This document shows positions 17,950 to 28,100 of a stretch of DNA of 64,000 nt, piece by piece. Made by a program: the position numbers and the translations under genes. Positions within the stretch are counted from its first letter, which is position 1. The number at the start of each line of letters is the position of its first letter. The stretch spans positions 248,001 to 312,000 of the forward strand of contig NZ_WKJK01000004.1 in the NCBI RefSeq assembly GCF_009674535.1. The letters run 5' to 3'. The notes below the pieces were generated by a model that was given only the letters and a program-made list of their open reading frames with translations, did not search any database and was not told where the DNA came from. This DNA comes from Duganella guangzhouensis. Its GTDB lineage: Bacteria > Pseudomonadota > Gammaproteobacteria > Burkholderiales > Burkholderiaceae_D.

Positions 17950-19134
17950 TTACGTGGTCTCCGCGAACAGCTCGCGGCCGATCAGCATGCGGCGGATTTC
18001 GCTGGTGCCGGCGCCAATCTCATACAGCTTGGCGTCGCGCCACAGGCGACCGACCGGATACTCGTTGATGTAGCCGTTACCGCCCAGCGTCTGGATCGCC
18101 TCGCCGGCCATCCAGGTCGCCTTCTCGGCGCTGTACAGGATGGCGCCGGCGGCATCCTTGCGCAGCTGGCGCACCTGGTCCGGCGAGACCGCGCGATCGC
18201 ACGCCTGGCCCACCGCGTAGACATAGGCTTTGCACGCCATCATGGTCGAGTACATATCGGCCAGCTTGCCCTGCATCAGCTGGAATTCGCCGATGGCCTG
18301 GCCGAACTGCTTGCGGTCGTGGATGTAGGGCACCACCGCGTCCATGCACGCTTGCATGATGCCGAGCGGGCCGCCGGACAGCACGGTGCGCTCGAAGTCC
18401 AGGCCGGACATCAGCACATTGACGCCCTTGCCGACGCCGCCCAGCACATTCTCGGCCGGCACTTCGCAATCCTCGAACACCAGCTCGCCGGTGTGGGAGC
18501 CACGCATGCCCAGCTTGTCCAGCTTTTGCGCGATCGAGAAGCCTTTGTAGCCCTTTTCGATCAGGAAGGCGGTCATGCCGCGCGGACCGGCTTCAAGGTC
18601 GGTCTTGGCATAGACCACCAGGGTATCGGCGTCCGGTCCGTTGGTGATCCACATCTTGGTGCCGTTGAGGACGTAGCGGTCGCCCTTGAGATCGGCGCGC
18701 AGCTTCATGCTGACCACGTCGGAACCGGCGTTCGGCTCGGACATCGCCAGCGCGCCGATGTGCTCGCCCGAGATCAGCTTGGGCAGGTATTTCTGCTTTT
18801 GTTCGGCGTTGCCGTTGCGCTTGATCTGGTTGACGCACAGATTCGAGTGCGCGCCATAGGACAGGCCGACCGAGGCCGAGGCGCGCGAGATTTCTTCCAT
18901 CGCCACGATGTGGGCCAGGTAGCCCATGTTGGCGCCGCCATATTCCTCCGGCGCGGTGATGCCGAGCACGCCCAGCTCGCCCAGCTTGCGCCACAAGTCC
19001 ATCGGGAACTCGTCGCTGCGGTCGATCTCGGCCGCGCGCGGGGCGATCTCGGCGGCGGCGAACTGCTGCACGGCTTCGCGCAGCGCGGCGATGTCCTCGC
19101 CATGGTCAAAGGTCAGGCCTGGGAGATGGAGCAT
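17950..19134 (-). CDS. liuA: Isovaleryl-CoA dehydrogenase
   Basis: This is a 394-residue FAD-dependent acyl-CoA dehydrogenase. It resembles isovaleryl-CoA dehydrogenase in the segments [32 protein letters not shown] and [16 protein letters not shown]. The last places the catalytic Glu on the internal helix, as in isovaleryl-CoA dehydrogenases, rather than near the C-terminus. It performs the third step of leucine degradation. A LiuR-type palindrome lies about 50 bases upstream, next to liuR. The other liu genes (methylcrotonyl-CoA carboxylase, lyase) are not in this window. Confidence 0.92.
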   Translation of the reverse strand: MLHLPGLTFDHGEDIAALREAVQQFAAAEIAPRAAEIDRSDEFPMDLWRKLGELGVLGITAPEEYGGANMGYLAHIVAMEEISRASASVGLSYGAHSNLCVNQIKRNGNAEQKQKYLPKLISGEHIGALAMSEPNAGSDVVSMKLRADLKGDRYVLNGTKMWITNGPDADTLVVYAKTDLEAGPRGMTAFLIEKGYKGFSIAQKLDKLGMRGSHTGELVFEDCEVPAENVLGGVGKGVNVLMSGLDFERTVLSGGPLGIMQACMDAVVPYIHDRKQFGQAIGEFQLMQGKLADMYSTMMACKAYVYAVGQACDRAVSPDQVRQLRKDAAGAILYSAEKATWMAGEAIQTLGGNGYINEYPVGRLWRDAKLYEIGAGTSEIRRMLIGRELFAETT

Positions 19135-19183
19135 GTCATCCTCGATTCTTCTGGTGTTTTGAAGCGGCTATGATACGCGTGAG

Positions 19184-19204
19184 TGACGTTAACGTAAACG
19201 TCAA
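19184..19204. promoter_or_regulatory. LiuR-type operator upstream of liuA
   Basis: The dyad TGACGTT-6nt-AACGTCA lies 50 bases before the liuA start and overlaps the stop of liuR. A 17-base core, CGTTTACGTTAACGTCA (read on the minus strand), recurs exactly in front of liuR. MerR-family LiuR is the likely binder. Confidence 0.75.
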
Positions 19205-19596
19205 GTCGCCTCGGCGCCCTGTTCCGCCAGCAGCCGCTTGCAGTCGTCCTCGTGGGCCTGGATTTCGGCCAGCGACATTTCGATGTCTTCGCGCTGCTGT
19301 TCCAGCGTTTCGCGGTGCTGCGCCAGCACCGTCAGGAAGCGGTGCATCTGCGCCACCGAGTCCTTCGGCGTTTCGTACATGTCGACCAGGCTTTTGATTT
19401 CGGCCAGCGACAGCCCCAGCCGCTTGCCGCGCAGGGTCAGCTTGAGGCGGGTGCGGTCGCGCCCGGTGTACACGCGGTTGCGGCCGCCGGCGCCTTCGCG
19501 CGACGGGCTCAGCAGCCCCTGGTCTTCATAAAAGCGGATCGCGCGCGCGGTCACATCGAATTCGCGCGCCAGTTCGGTAATGGTGTAGGTAGACAT
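19201..19596 (-). CDS. liuR: MerR-family regulator LiuR
   Basis: This is a 131-residue transcription factor. The N-terminal MerR helix-turn-helix (TYTITELAREFDVTARAIRFYEDQGLL) is followed by a wing and a coiled-coil dimerisation helix. There is no metal-binding cysteine pattern. Its place directly upstream of isovaleryl-CoA dehydrogenase, and the two matching palindromes flanking it, identify it as LiuR, the known repressor of branched-chain amino acid and acyl-CoA catabolism in proteobacteria. Confidence 0.88.
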   Translation of the reverse strand: MSTYTITELAREFDVTARAIRFYEDQGLLSPSREGAGGRNRVYTGRDRTRLKLTLRGKRLGLSLAEIKSLVDMYETPKDSVAQMHRFLTVLAQHRETLEQQREDIEMSLAEIQAHEDDCKRLLAEQGAEAT

Positions 19597-19899
19597 CGGG
19601 ACAGGGGATGATTCCGTTTACGTTAACGTCAATTGTAGCGCGAAAAACACCTTCCAACGTAGAGTTGGTGGCTTTTCGTGACCAGGGGGCATGCACAGTG
19701 GTATCGTGCGACGTGAAACGTGACGCGGCAGCATGATATCCATCCCCACGCGCTCCGGCCGAATAAAATTTGCTGCAGGATTCTGCTCTCAGGCGTCTCG
19801 GTAGAGGATAGAATGTCAACTATGAAATCCTGCGATATCACATTTGCAGCTCCCTACGCATAGACTGACTTTCATGACGCAACGTGAAATAGTGCAAAT
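19597..19899. other. Intergenic region between divergent liuR and HTH gene
   Basis: This 303-base gap holds the second LiuR-type site near its left end (19614-19632) and otherwise no credible reading frame. The right half should contain the promoter of the regulator gene at 19900, but I see no box pair with acceptable spacing. Short repeats of ACGTGAAA occur near 19711-19716 and 19882-19890. Confidence 0.5.
19614..19632. promoter_or_regulatory. LiuR-type operator upstream of liuR
   Basis: The 17-base core CGTTTACGTTAACGTCA is identical to the site before liuA and sits about 20 bases upstream of the liuR start, as expected for autoregulation. The left arm is slightly degenerate (CCGTT instead of GACGTT). 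Confidence 0.72.
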
Positions 19900-20307
19900 A
19901 TGAATTCCTCTAATGAACGCGAAAGCTTTAGCCAGCGACTCCAACAGGCTCTCAAGAACGCCCATTATTCGCCCGACAGCCCGACCCGGCTGGCGCGTGA
20001 ATTCAACATCCGTTTCGATGGTCGGCCGATCACCGTGCACGCAGCCCGCAAATGGCTGGTAGGCGAGGCGATCCCGACTCAGGAGAAGTTGCGCATGATT
20101 GCCCAATGGTTGGGTGTGCCGGCGGAATGGCTGCGCTTCGGTGGTCCGGAAGAAGGCGCGCCGAACAGTGAAAATGGTAGCGCGCTGTCGCGCTTCGAGT
20201 CGGCCGACGTCAAGCTGATCGCGGATTTGCAGCGTCTGGACGAGCACCACCGCCAGATTGCCCGGGAATTTATCCGCATGCTGGTGCGCGTGAACTACCA
20301 AAAGTAG
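19900..20307 (+). CDS. Helix-turn-helix transcriptional regulator (135 aa)
   Basis: This is a small putative DNA-binding protein. Residues 8-80 look like a Cro/CI-type helix-turn-helix fused to a phage-repressor-like segment (TRLAREFNIRFDGRPITVHAARKWLVGEAIPTQEKL is the recognition region), followed by LGVPAEWLRFG. The C-terminal 40 residues form a helix and may mediate dimers. It has no peptidase domain. It stands alone, followed by a terminator, so no target is evident. Confidence 0.8.
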   Translation: MNSSNERESFSQRLQQALKNAHYSPDSPTRLAREFNIRFDGRPITVHAARKWLVGEAIPTQEKLRMIAQWLGVPAEWLRFGGPEEGAPNSENGSALSRFESADVKLIADLQRLDEHHRQIAREFIRMLVRVNYQK

Positions 20308-20412
20308 ATATTTTTAAGTAGTACTACCGAGAGATGGCGGCTATGGATAGCGTCGCGGTGGGATTAATTATATGAAACTGGTTTCACATTCAGCCGGTTT
20401 TTGTTCGGACTT

Positions 20413-20444
20413 GAGCGCTGCCAGGACAGCGCTCTTTTTATTTT
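20413..20444 (+). terminator. Rho-independent terminator
   Basis: GAGCGCTG (20413-20420) and CAGCGCTC (20427-20434) form an 8-bp stem around a CCAGGA loop, followed by TTTTTATTTT. It ends transcription about 100 bases after the helix-turn-helix gene. Confidence 0.85.
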
Positions 20445-20524
20445 CGCTATCTTTGCGAAATGTCATAGTTGAGCCATGTTTTTGAGGCACAATAGGGCTT
20501 GATTTACTTTTCGGGAGTCACGCT

Positions 20525-20707
20525 TTGAGCCGTCTTATGAAAAGCAATTACAGCAATGTCGCGCAGCTGAAAGATCTGATGACCGCCCCGCCGATGACCG
20601 CCGAACAACATGCTGAAGTGATGCGCAAACGCATCGCCCACCGCCGCATGGTGGAGGAAGCGCGTGAACTGAAACGCGCCAGCACTTCCTGGTACGACAA
20701 GCGCTAA
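20525..20707 (+). CDS. Small basic protein of unknown function (60 aa)
   Basis: I do not recognise the family. The product is short, charged and mainly helical (TAEQHAEVMRKRIAHRRMVEEARELKRAS) and ends in SWYDKR. GGGAG lies seven bases before a TTG at 20525, which is therefore preferred; an ATG at 20537 would give a 56-residue protein. It converges with ubiX, whose stop is only five bases away. Confidence 0.55.
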   Translation: MSRLMKSNYSNVAQLKDLMTAPPMTAEQHAEVMRKRIAHRRMVEEARELKRASTSWYDKR

Positions 20708-20711
20708 GCGT

Positions 20712-21305
20712 TTAAACGTCTTTTGCCGTTTTCAGGCCCGCCCAGCGCGGCGCCAATGCATGTTCAATCCCAAACAAGTCGATGACACGGGCCACCGTGT
20801 GGTCGACCATTTCCTCTATGCTTTGCGGATTGTGATAGAAGCTGGGCAAGGGTGGGAAAATGATGCCGCCCATTTCCGTTACCGCCGTCATATTGCGCAG
20901 GTGCGCCAGATTGAACGGTGTTTCCCTTACCATCAACACCAGCCGGCGGCGCTCCTTGAGCACCACGTCGGCCGCGCGCGCGATCAGATTATCCGATAAG
21001 CCGTGCGCCACCGAGGCCAGGGTTTTCATCGAGCACGGTGCGATCACCATGCCGTCGCTCTGGAACGATCCGCTGGCGATCGAGGCGCCGACGTCGCGCA
21101 CCTTGTGCACCACGTGGGCCAGGGCGTCGACTTCGCGCCGCTGCAGTCCGGTTTCCTGGTGCAGCGTGAGGACCGCGGCGTCGGAGACGATCAGATGCGT
21201 CTCGATGCCGGGAAGATGTTGCAAATGTTGCAGCAGACGCACGCCATACACCGCGCCGGTGGCGCCGGTGATGGCGATGACAATCCGCCGCAAGCGATCA
21301 GACAT
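20712..21305 (-). CDS. ubiX: Flavin prenyltransferase UbiX
   Basis: This is a 197-residue enzyme that attaches dimethylallyl phosphate to FMN, making the prenylated flavin cofactor used by UbiD-type decarboxylases in ubiquinone synthesis. Key segments are [15 protein letters not shown] (FMN binding), [27 protein letters not shown] and [18 protein letters not shown]. The start overlaps the grxD stop by eight bases, so the two genes are expressed together. Confidence 0.95.
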   Translation of the reverse strand: MSDRLRRIVIAITGATGAVYGVRLLQHLQHLPGIETHLIVSDAAVLTLHQETGLQRREVDALAHVVHKVRDVGASIASGSFQSDGMVIAPCSMKTLASVAHGLSDNLIARAADVVLKERRRLVLMVRETPFNLAHLRNMTAVTEMGGIIFPPLPSFYHNPQSIEEMVDHTVARVIDLFGIEHALAPRWAGLKTAKDV

Positions 21306-21612
21306 TCTGCAGCAGGGTTTTCAGCTCGCCGGACTCAAACATTTCGCCCATGATGTCCGAGCCGCCGATGAACTCGCCCTTCACGTACAGCTGAGGAATG
21401 GTCGGCCAGTTCGAGTAGTCCTTGATGCCTTGACGCACTTCCGGATCTTCCAGCACGTTGACGGTGGCAATGTTTTCAACGCCGCAGGCTTTCAGGATCT
21501 GGATGGCACGGCCGGAGAAGCCGCATTGTGGGAACTGGGCGGTGCCCTTCATGAACAGCACCACCGGGGCGTTGGTCACGGTTTCTTTGATCCAGGTTTG
21601 TACGTCGCTCAT
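21298..21612 (-). CDS. grxD: Monothiol glutaredoxin, Grx4/GrxD type
   Basis: This is a 104-residue CGFS glutaredoxin ([10 protein letters not shown], Cys30) that carries and transfers [2Fe-2S] clusters, normally in partnership with BolA-type proteins. The [19 protein letters not shown] segment binds glutathione. A BolA-like gene occurs elsewhere in the window at 48350. It is the first gene of the grxD-ubiX pair. Confidence 0.95.
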   Translation of the reverse strand: MSDVQTWIKETVTNAPVVLFMKGTAQFPQCGFSGRAIQILKACGVENIATVNVLEDPEVRQGIKDYSNWPTIPQLYVKGEFIGGSDIMGEMFESGELKTLLQNV

Positions 21613-21675
21613 AGCTGCCTCTAGGGTGTAAAGATGTGGAATACCGGCATTTTATAAGAAATGCGCCCGCCCCGG

Positions 21676-21703
21676 TTGACAGCCCCGAAAATGCGCGTAT
21701 GCT
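21676..21703 (+). promoter_or_regulatory. Promoter of the PadR-DUF2812 operon
   Basis: TTGACA (21676-21681) and TATGCT (21698-21703) are 16 bases apart. The expected start point near 21710 falls within the adjacent palindrome, so binding there would block transcription. Confidence 0.6.
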
Positions 21704-21706
21704 GAC

Positions 21707-21725
21707 TATATCGATACTCGATATA
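21707..21725. promoter_or_regulatory. PadR operator palindrome
   Basis: TATATCGA-TAC-TCGATATA is a perfect inverted repeat with 8-base arms, placed 15 bases before the PadR start and over the predicted transcription start. Autorepression by the downstream PadR protein is inferred. Confidence 0.7.
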
Positions 21726-21739
21726 GCGAATTCCGATAC

Positions 21740-22072
21740 ATGTCCGCCGTTACTCCCGATCCCATCCGCTTTCTGCCCCTGTCCGAAGCCACGTTTTACG
21801 TGATGCTGGCGCTCAGCCAGCAGCCGCTGCACGGCTACGCCATCATGCAGCAGACCGAGGCGCTGAGTGCCGGCAGCGTCACACTGGGGCCGGGCACGCT
21901 GTACGGCATTTTCGGCACGCTGGAAAAGCAGGCGCTGATCGTCAAGGTGGCGGAGGAGGAGCGGCGCAAGATCTACGCGCTGACCGAACTGGGCAAGGCC
22001 GTGCTGGCCGAGCAGGTGCGGCGGCTGGAAATCATGGTGAACAGTGCGGCACGTCTCAAGGAGGCAGGATGA
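21740..22072 (+). CDS. PadR-family transcriptional repressor
   Basis: This is a 110-residue winged helix repressor of the PadR group. LSEATFYVMLALSQQPLHGYAIMQ and GPGTLYGIFGTLEKQALI are the PadR signature, and the C-terminal helix would form the dimer. The stop overlaps the start of the DUF2812 gene (ATGA), a pairing seen widely in bacteria. The inducing signal is unknown. Confidence 0.93.
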   Translation: MSAVTPDPIRFLPLSEATFYVMLALSQQPLHGYAIMQQTEALSAGSVTLGPGTLYGIFGTLEKQALIVKVAEEERRKIYALTELGKAVLAEQVRRLEIMVNSAARLKEAG

Positions 22073-22578
22073 AGAAATTCAGACCGTGGTGGGCTTGGCA
22101 GGACGAACAACATGGCGCCTGGCTGCAGCGCATGGCGGCGCAGGGCTGGTATCTGCGCGCGGCGAATTGGCTGGAAATCTACACCTTCGAGCGCGGCGCG
22201 CCGGCCGAGGTGGCGTATCGCTGGGATTTGCACCTCAATAATTTCGAGCCCGACTATCGCCAATTGCTGGAGGACGCCGGCTGGGAATATGTCGCCGCGC
22301 ACGGCGGCTGGCATTGCTGGCGCAAGCCGATCGTGGCCGGACAGGTGCCGGAAATCTTCAGCGATCCGGCCGACCGGCTGCGCCGCTACCGCCGTCTGCT
22401 GGCGCCCTGCGTGGCGATGGTGGTGGCGCAGCTGCTGCTGGTCAGCCAGTGGGCCGACTGGGGCCGCGCGCCGCTGGCGTTGAACGCGCTGAACTGGCTT
22501 TCGCTGGGCATAGGTGCCATCGCCGCCTACAGCGCGGTGCAGCTGGGGCGGCGCATGGCCGCCCTCAAGGCCGCTTAG
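22069..22578 (+). CDS. DUF2812 membrane protein
   Basis: This is a 169-residue protein with an N-terminal soluble DUF2812-like domain (PWWAWQDEQHGAWLQRMAAQ, then WEYVAAHGGWHCWRK). Two C-terminal transmembrane helices follow (CVAMVVAQLLLV and ALNWLSLGIGAIAAYSAVQL). PadR-DUF2812 pairs usually encode a membrane-linked stress or drug response, but no mechanism is known. Its stop codon lies in a run of three near-identical 10-base units shared with the tex 3' end. Confidence 0.8.
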   Translation: MKKFRPWWAWQDEQHGAWLQRMAAQGWYLRAANWLEIYTFERGAPAEVAYRWDLHLNNFEPDYRQLLEDAGWEYVAAHGGWHCWRKPIVAGQVPEIFSDPADRLRRYRRLLAPCVAMVVAQLLLVSQWADWGRAPLALNALNWLSLGIGAIAAYSAVQLGRRMAALKAA

Positions 22579-22594
22579 GACCGCTTAGGGCCGC

Positions 22595-24943
22595 TTAGCC
22601 GCGCAGCTTGGCGAAGGCGGCGGCCATGCTGCCGGCCACCGCCGGTTCGCGGGTCTGCTGCTTTTGCTGCTGGCCCATGGCGCGGCGGTCGTTGCGGTCG
22701 CCACGCTGTTGCGGCTGCGAACCGGCCTGCGGCGCGCTGTCGGTCAGGCGCATGGTCAGGGCGATGCGCTTGCGCTTCTCGTCCACTTCCAGCACTTTCA
22801 CCTTGACCACCTGGCCGGCTTTCACCACCGTGTGCGGATCTTTGACGAAGGTGTTGGACAGCGCCGAGATGTGCACCAGGCCATCCTGATGCACGCCGAT
22901 ATCGACAAAAGCGCCAAACGCGGCCACGTTGGTCACCACGCCTTCCAGAATCATGTCCGGACGCAAGTCTTTGATTTCCTCCACGCCTTCCTTGAAGGTG
23001 GCGGTGGTGAATTCCGGACGCGGGTCGCGGCCCGGCTTCTCCAGCTCTTTCAGAATGTCGGTCACGGTCGGCACACCGAACTTGTCGTCGGCGTACTTGG
23101 CAGGCTGCAAACGCTTGATCAGCGCGCCGTCACCAATTACGCCTTTGATGTCCTTCTGGATATCGGCCAGGATTTTTTCCACCACCGGATAGGATTCCGG
23201 GTGCACCGCCGAGGCGTCCAGCGGATTGTCGCCGCCCATCACGCGCAGGAAGCCGGCCGCCTGTTCAAAGGTCTTGTCGCCCAGACGCGGCACAGATTTC
23301 AGGGCTGCGCGCGAAGTGAACGCTCCCTTCAGGTCGCGGTAAGTGACAATCGCCTGCGCCACCGAGGACGACAGGCCGGACACCCGCGCCAGCAGCGGCG
23401 CCGAGGCGGTGTTGACGTCGACGCCCACCGCGTTCACGCAATCCTCCACCACCGCATCCAGCGTGCGCGCCAGCTGGGTCTGCGACACGTCGTGCTGGTA
23501 CTGGCCGACGCCGATCGATTTCGGATCGATCTTCACTAGCTCGGCCAGCGGATCTTGCAGGCGGCGCGCGATCGACACCGCGCCGCGCAGCGACACGTCC
23601 ATGTCCGGCAACTCCTTGGAGGCGAACTCGGACGCCGAATACACCGATGCGCCCGCCTCGGACACCACGATCTTGCTCATTTTTTGCTCAGGGAAACGCT
23701 TGAGCAGATCCTGCGCCAGCTTGTCGGTTTCGCGCGAGGCGGTGCCGTTGCCGATCGAAATCAGCGACACATTGTGCTTCATCGCCAGTTTGCCCAGCGT
23801 GTGCAGCGAACCTTCCCAGTCGTTCTTCGGCTGGTGTGGATAAATCACCGCGGTATCCATCACCTTGCCGGTGGCATCCACCACCGCCACTTTGACGCCG
23901 GTGCGCAGACCAGGGTCCAGACCCATGGTGGCGCGCTGGCCGGCCGGCGCCGCCAGCAACAAGGCTTTCAAATTGGTAGCGAATACATTGATGGCTTCGA
24001 GCTCGGATTTCTCGCGCAGTGCGCCCATCAGTTCGGTATCCAGATGCATGAAGCTCTTCACGCGCCAGGTCCAGCGCGCGGTGTCGGACAGCCATTTGTC
24101 GGCCGCGCGGCCAGCGCTCTTGATGCCGAAACGGGCGGCGATGCGGCTTTCGCACGGATTGTGCGGCGCGTCCCATTTTGGCTTTTCCGGCTCGCTATCG
24201 AGACGCAGCGCCACGTCCAGCACGCCTTCGCGGCGGCCGCGCATCAACGCCAGCGCGCGGTGCGACGGCACGTTGGCCAGCGGCTCGGAATAATCGAAAT
24301 AGTCGGCGAATTTTTCGCCTTCTTCTTGCTTACCTTCAATAACTTTCGATTCGACAATGCCATGCTCTTGCACATATTCGCGCAGCGATTGCAGCAGCGT
24401 GGCGTCTTCGGCAAAACGTTCCATCAGAATCTGGCGCGCGCCGTCCAGTGCCGCCTTGGTGTCGGCCACGCCCGGATTGTTGCCGTCGGCGCTGGTGAAC
24501 GCTTCCTTCAGGTACTTGGCGGCTTCGGTTTCCGGGTTCAGGTCCGGATTGCCCAGCAGATCATCGGCCAGCGGCGCCAAGCCGGCTTCAATGGCGATCT
24601 GGGCCTTGGTACGGCGTTTTTGCTTGTACGGAAGATATAAGTCTTCCAGACGGGTCTTGTCTTCTGCGTGCATGACAGCATCTAACAGTACTGGTGTCAT
24701 CTTGTTTTGCTCGGTGATCGAGGCGATGATGCTGGCGCGGCGGTCTTCCAGCTCGCGCAGGTAGCGCAGGCGCTCTTCGAGCAGACGCAGCTGGACGTCA
24801 TCCAGGCCGCCGGTGACTTCCTTGCGGTAACGGGCGATGAAGGGAACGGTGGCGCCTTCGTCCAACAGGGCGATGGCGGCGGCGACCTGGACCGGTTTGG
24901 CGGATAGTTCCAGGGCAAGACGTTGTTCGATGGAAGGCAACAT
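22595..24943 (-). CDS. tex: RNA-binding transcriptional accessory protein Tex
   Basis: This is a 782-residue cytoplasmic nucleic-acid-binding protein linked to transcription. The order is an N-terminal Tex domain ([20 protein letters not shown]), an RNase-H-like YqgF fold ([20 protein letters not shown]), helix-hairpin-helix repeats ([20 protein letters not shown]) and a C-terminal S1 RNA-binding domain ([20 protein letters not shown]). A Gln/Arg-rich tail follows the S1 domain. The gene is divergent from the SNF2 helicase gene. Confidence 0.96.
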   Translation of the reverse strand: MLPSIEQRLALELSAKPVQVAAAIALLDEGATVPFIARYRKEVTGGLDDVQLRLLEERLRYLRELEDRRASIIASITEQNKMTPVLLDAVMHAEDKTRLEDLYLPYKQKRRTKAQIAIEAGLAPLADDLLGNPDLNPETEAAKYLKEAFTSADGNNPGVADTKAALDGARQILMERFAEDATLLQSLREYVQEHGIVESKVIEGKQEEGEKFADYFDYSEPLANVPSHRALALMRGRREGVLDVALRLDSEPEKPKWDAPHNPCESRIAARFGIKSAGRAADKWLSDTARWTWRVKSFMHLDTELMGALREKSELEAINVFATNLKALLLAAPAGQRATMGLDPGLRTGVKVAVVDATGKVMDTAVIYPHQPKNDWEGSLHTLGKLAMKHNVSLISIGNGTASRETDKLAQDLLKRFPEQKMSKIVVSEAGASVYSASEFASKELPDMDVSLRGAVSIARRLQDPLAELVKIDPKSIGVGQYQHDVSQTQLARTLDAVVEDCVNAVGVDVNTASAPLLARVSGLSSSVAQAIVTYRDLKGAFTSRAALKSVPRLGDKTFEQAAGFLRVMGGDNPLDASAVHPESYPVVEKILADIQKDIKGVIGDGALIKRLQPAKYADDKFGVPTVTDILKELEKPGRDPRPEFTTATFKEGVEEIKDLRPDMILEGVVTNVAAFGAFVDIGVHQDGLVHISALSNTFVKDPHTVVKAGQVVKVKVLEVDEKRKRIALTMRLTDSAPQAGSQPQQRGDRNDRRAMGQQQKQQTREPAVAGSMAAAFAKLRG

Positions 24944-25140
24944 GGTGGTAATTCCTCAGCAGTCAAGCCCGGAATCATACGACATCGCGGCAAAGTTGCC
25001 AGTCTTGACAGCCCAAAAGGACTGTGAACGTTGGCAACCCCACTTTTGTAGTCGGGTTTTATACAGATTTACATGAACACGAACGCCGCTATGGCGGATA
25101 ATATTGCCTGTTGCCGTTTTTGAACCATCTTTGAACAACA

Positions 25141-28100
25141 ATGCGACCCATGGATTTTACCCGCGACGACGCCCCTGCCGCCCCAGCAGCACCAGCACCG
25201 GCACCAACACGCCTTACGCCGCCCGCGAATCAATTGTCGTACGCTGTCGCCACCTGGCTGCAGCGTGTGGATGCCGCAGCGCACCCTAAAGCAAAGCTGA
25301 CCCCGCCGCCGGTCGAAAACGACCCCAAGCAAACGCAATACAAACTGATTTACGTGCTGGCGCCGACCAGCGGCGGCCGCCACGTGGCGCTGTGCCTGTA
25401 CAAGGCGCGCCTGCGGCCGAACGGCGATGTGGCCGCCGCCAGCCCGGTCAGCGAAGTGTTTTCGCTGCTGTCGACGCCACCAACTTTCATGACGCAAGTC
25501 GATGAAGACCTGATCCGCTTCTTCGTCGCCATGCGCAGCGGCCAGAATTCGCAGACCGGTTCGGCCACCGAGCCGCGCGGCAAGATCGGCGCGGCACTGC
25601 TGAACATGCTGGCCGAGCAAGACAAATTGTTGTGGGCAAATTCCTGGTCCGATGTCGGCAACGGCCTGGTGTATCCGCTCAAAGGCGGCGTGCTGCGCGA
25701 AGCCAACCTGGCCTGGCGCGAGGAAGGCAAGGGATTGCGGCTGGGCTGGCAGGTGGCGCCGCCGCCGGGCGCCAAGCATGTCGGCGCCGACCAGGTCGAT
25801 TACATGCTGCCGACCGATCCGCCGTGGTACATCGATAACCTGTCGTGCGGCGTGCTGCAGTTGAACCAGGGCGGCACCAGCATTCCGCTGGCGGATTTGC
25901 AGGCGCTGGTGGCCCAGGCGCCGCTGTTGACCAATAACGACAAGCTGCGGGTGTCGCAGCTGTTGCTGGCGCACGGCTTGCAGGGCTTGATGCCGCTGCC
26001 GCAGGCCTTGCCGCAGCGCATGCGCGACGACGTCAAGCCGCGTCCGGTGCTGACGCTGGACGCCGCCATGCTGGCCGATGGCTCGCTGCAGCGCTGGCAC
26101 GACTTTGCCGTGCTGTCCTACGATTACGATGGCGAACGGGTGTCGTTCGATCCATCGCAGCGCGTGGTGCGCCAGAAGGGCGACGTCACTGAGATCATCC
26201 AGCGTGACAGCGCCGCCGAGGAAGAGGCGCTGGCGCTGCTGAGCGAGCGTCATTTCGCGGCCCCGAGCACGCAGCCGCTGAGCAGCGTCAAGGGCGGCCT
26301 GTTGCTGCCATCGCAGGCCGAGTGGCTGCGTTTCGCCCGCGACGGCATTGCCGCGCTGAAGCAAGCCGGCTGGAAAATCGAAAAAACCGTCAAATACCGC
26401 TACGACACGGTGGATGTCGGCGACTGGTACGCCGACGTGGTGGAAGACGAGGCGGATGGCGGCCGCGCCTGGTTCGATCTGGAACTGGGCATCATGGTCA
26501 ATCAGGAGCGGGTGCCGCTGCTGCCAGTGCTGGTACAGCTGATCCGCAATGCACCCAACGATTTCAATCCGAAAGTCATCGCCCAGCACGGCGACGAAGA
26601 CCAGATGCTGGCCACGCTGGCCGACGGCAGCAAGGTCGCGCTGCCGTGGGGCCGGGTGCGTCCGATCCTGAATACGCTGGGAGAGTTGTATTTCAGCGAC
26701 AAAATCAAGAACTCGCTGCACATGGCGACGCTGGACGCCGCCCGCCTCGACGAACTGGCCCGCAATGTCGAGATGGAATGGACCGGTGGCGCCGAATTGC
26801 GCGACATGGGCGCCCGCCTGAACCAGTTTGGCGCCGTGAAACGGATTGCCACCCCGGCCGGCCTGCAAGCCACGCTGCGTGACTATCAAACCGATGGTCT
26901 GTCGTGGATGCAATTCCTGCGCGAATACGGCTTCGCCGGCATCCTGGCCGACGATATGGGCCTGGGCAAGACGGTGCAGACGCTGGCCCACATCCTGGTC
27001 GAAAAAGAAGCCGGCCGCCTGACCGCGCCGGCGCTGGTCATCGCCCCCACCAGCCTGATGGGCAACTGGCAGGAAGAGGCGGCGCGTTTCGCCCCCGGCC
27101 TGAAAGTGCTGCTGCTGCAAGGCAAGGACCGCATGGCCCAGTTCGACCAGATCGCGGAAGCCGATTTGGTGCTGACCACTTATGCGCTGCTGCCGCGCGA
27201 TGAGGAAAAACTGCGTGAGCACGATTTCCACCTGGTCATCCTGGACGAATCGCACTACATCAAGAACACCCGCTCCAAGGCCGCGCAGAGCGCCGGCCTG
27301 CTGCGCGCGCGCCATCGGCTGTGCCTGTCCGGCACGCCGCTGGAAAACCATCTGGGCGAGCTGTGGTCGCAATTCCACTTCCTGCTGCCTGGCCTGCTGG
27401 GCGACGAGAAGGGCTTCAACAGCGTGTTCCGCCATCCGATCGAGCGTCAGGACGATCCGCTGCGGCGCGCGCTGCTGAATCGCCGCATCAAGCCCTTCCT
27501 GCTGCGCCGGACCAAGGACAGCGTGGCCAAGGAACTACCGCCGAAGACCGAGATGGTGCGCAAGGTCGAACTGACCGGCGCCCAGCGCGATCTGTACGAA
27601 ACCGTGCGGCTGGCGATGGATCAGAAAGTGCGCGAGGAAATCGACCGCAAGGGCGTGGCGCGCAGCCAGATCGTGATTCTGGAAGCGCTGCTGAAGCTGC
27701 GCCAGGTGTGTTGCGATCCGCGGCTGGTGAAATCCACCACCAAAAAACAACAAGCCGCCGGTTCCGCCAAGCTGATCGACCTGATGCAGATGATCGAGGA
27801 CTTGCTGGAGGAAAAGCGCAAAATCCTGGTGTTCTCGCAATTCACCAGCATGCTGGAGCTGATCGAGGAAGAGCTGGAAGCGCGCGACATCCCGTACGCC
27901 CTGCTGACCGGCGACACCAAGGACCGCAGCGCCCAGGTGGCAGCCTTCCAGCAGGGGGCGGTGCCGATCTTCCTGATTTCGCTGAAAGCCGGTGGTGTGG
28001 GCCTCAACCTGACCGCCGCCGACACCGTGATCCACTACGATCCATGGTGGAATCCGGCCGCCGAAAACCAGGCCACCGACCGCGCCTGGCGTATCGGACA

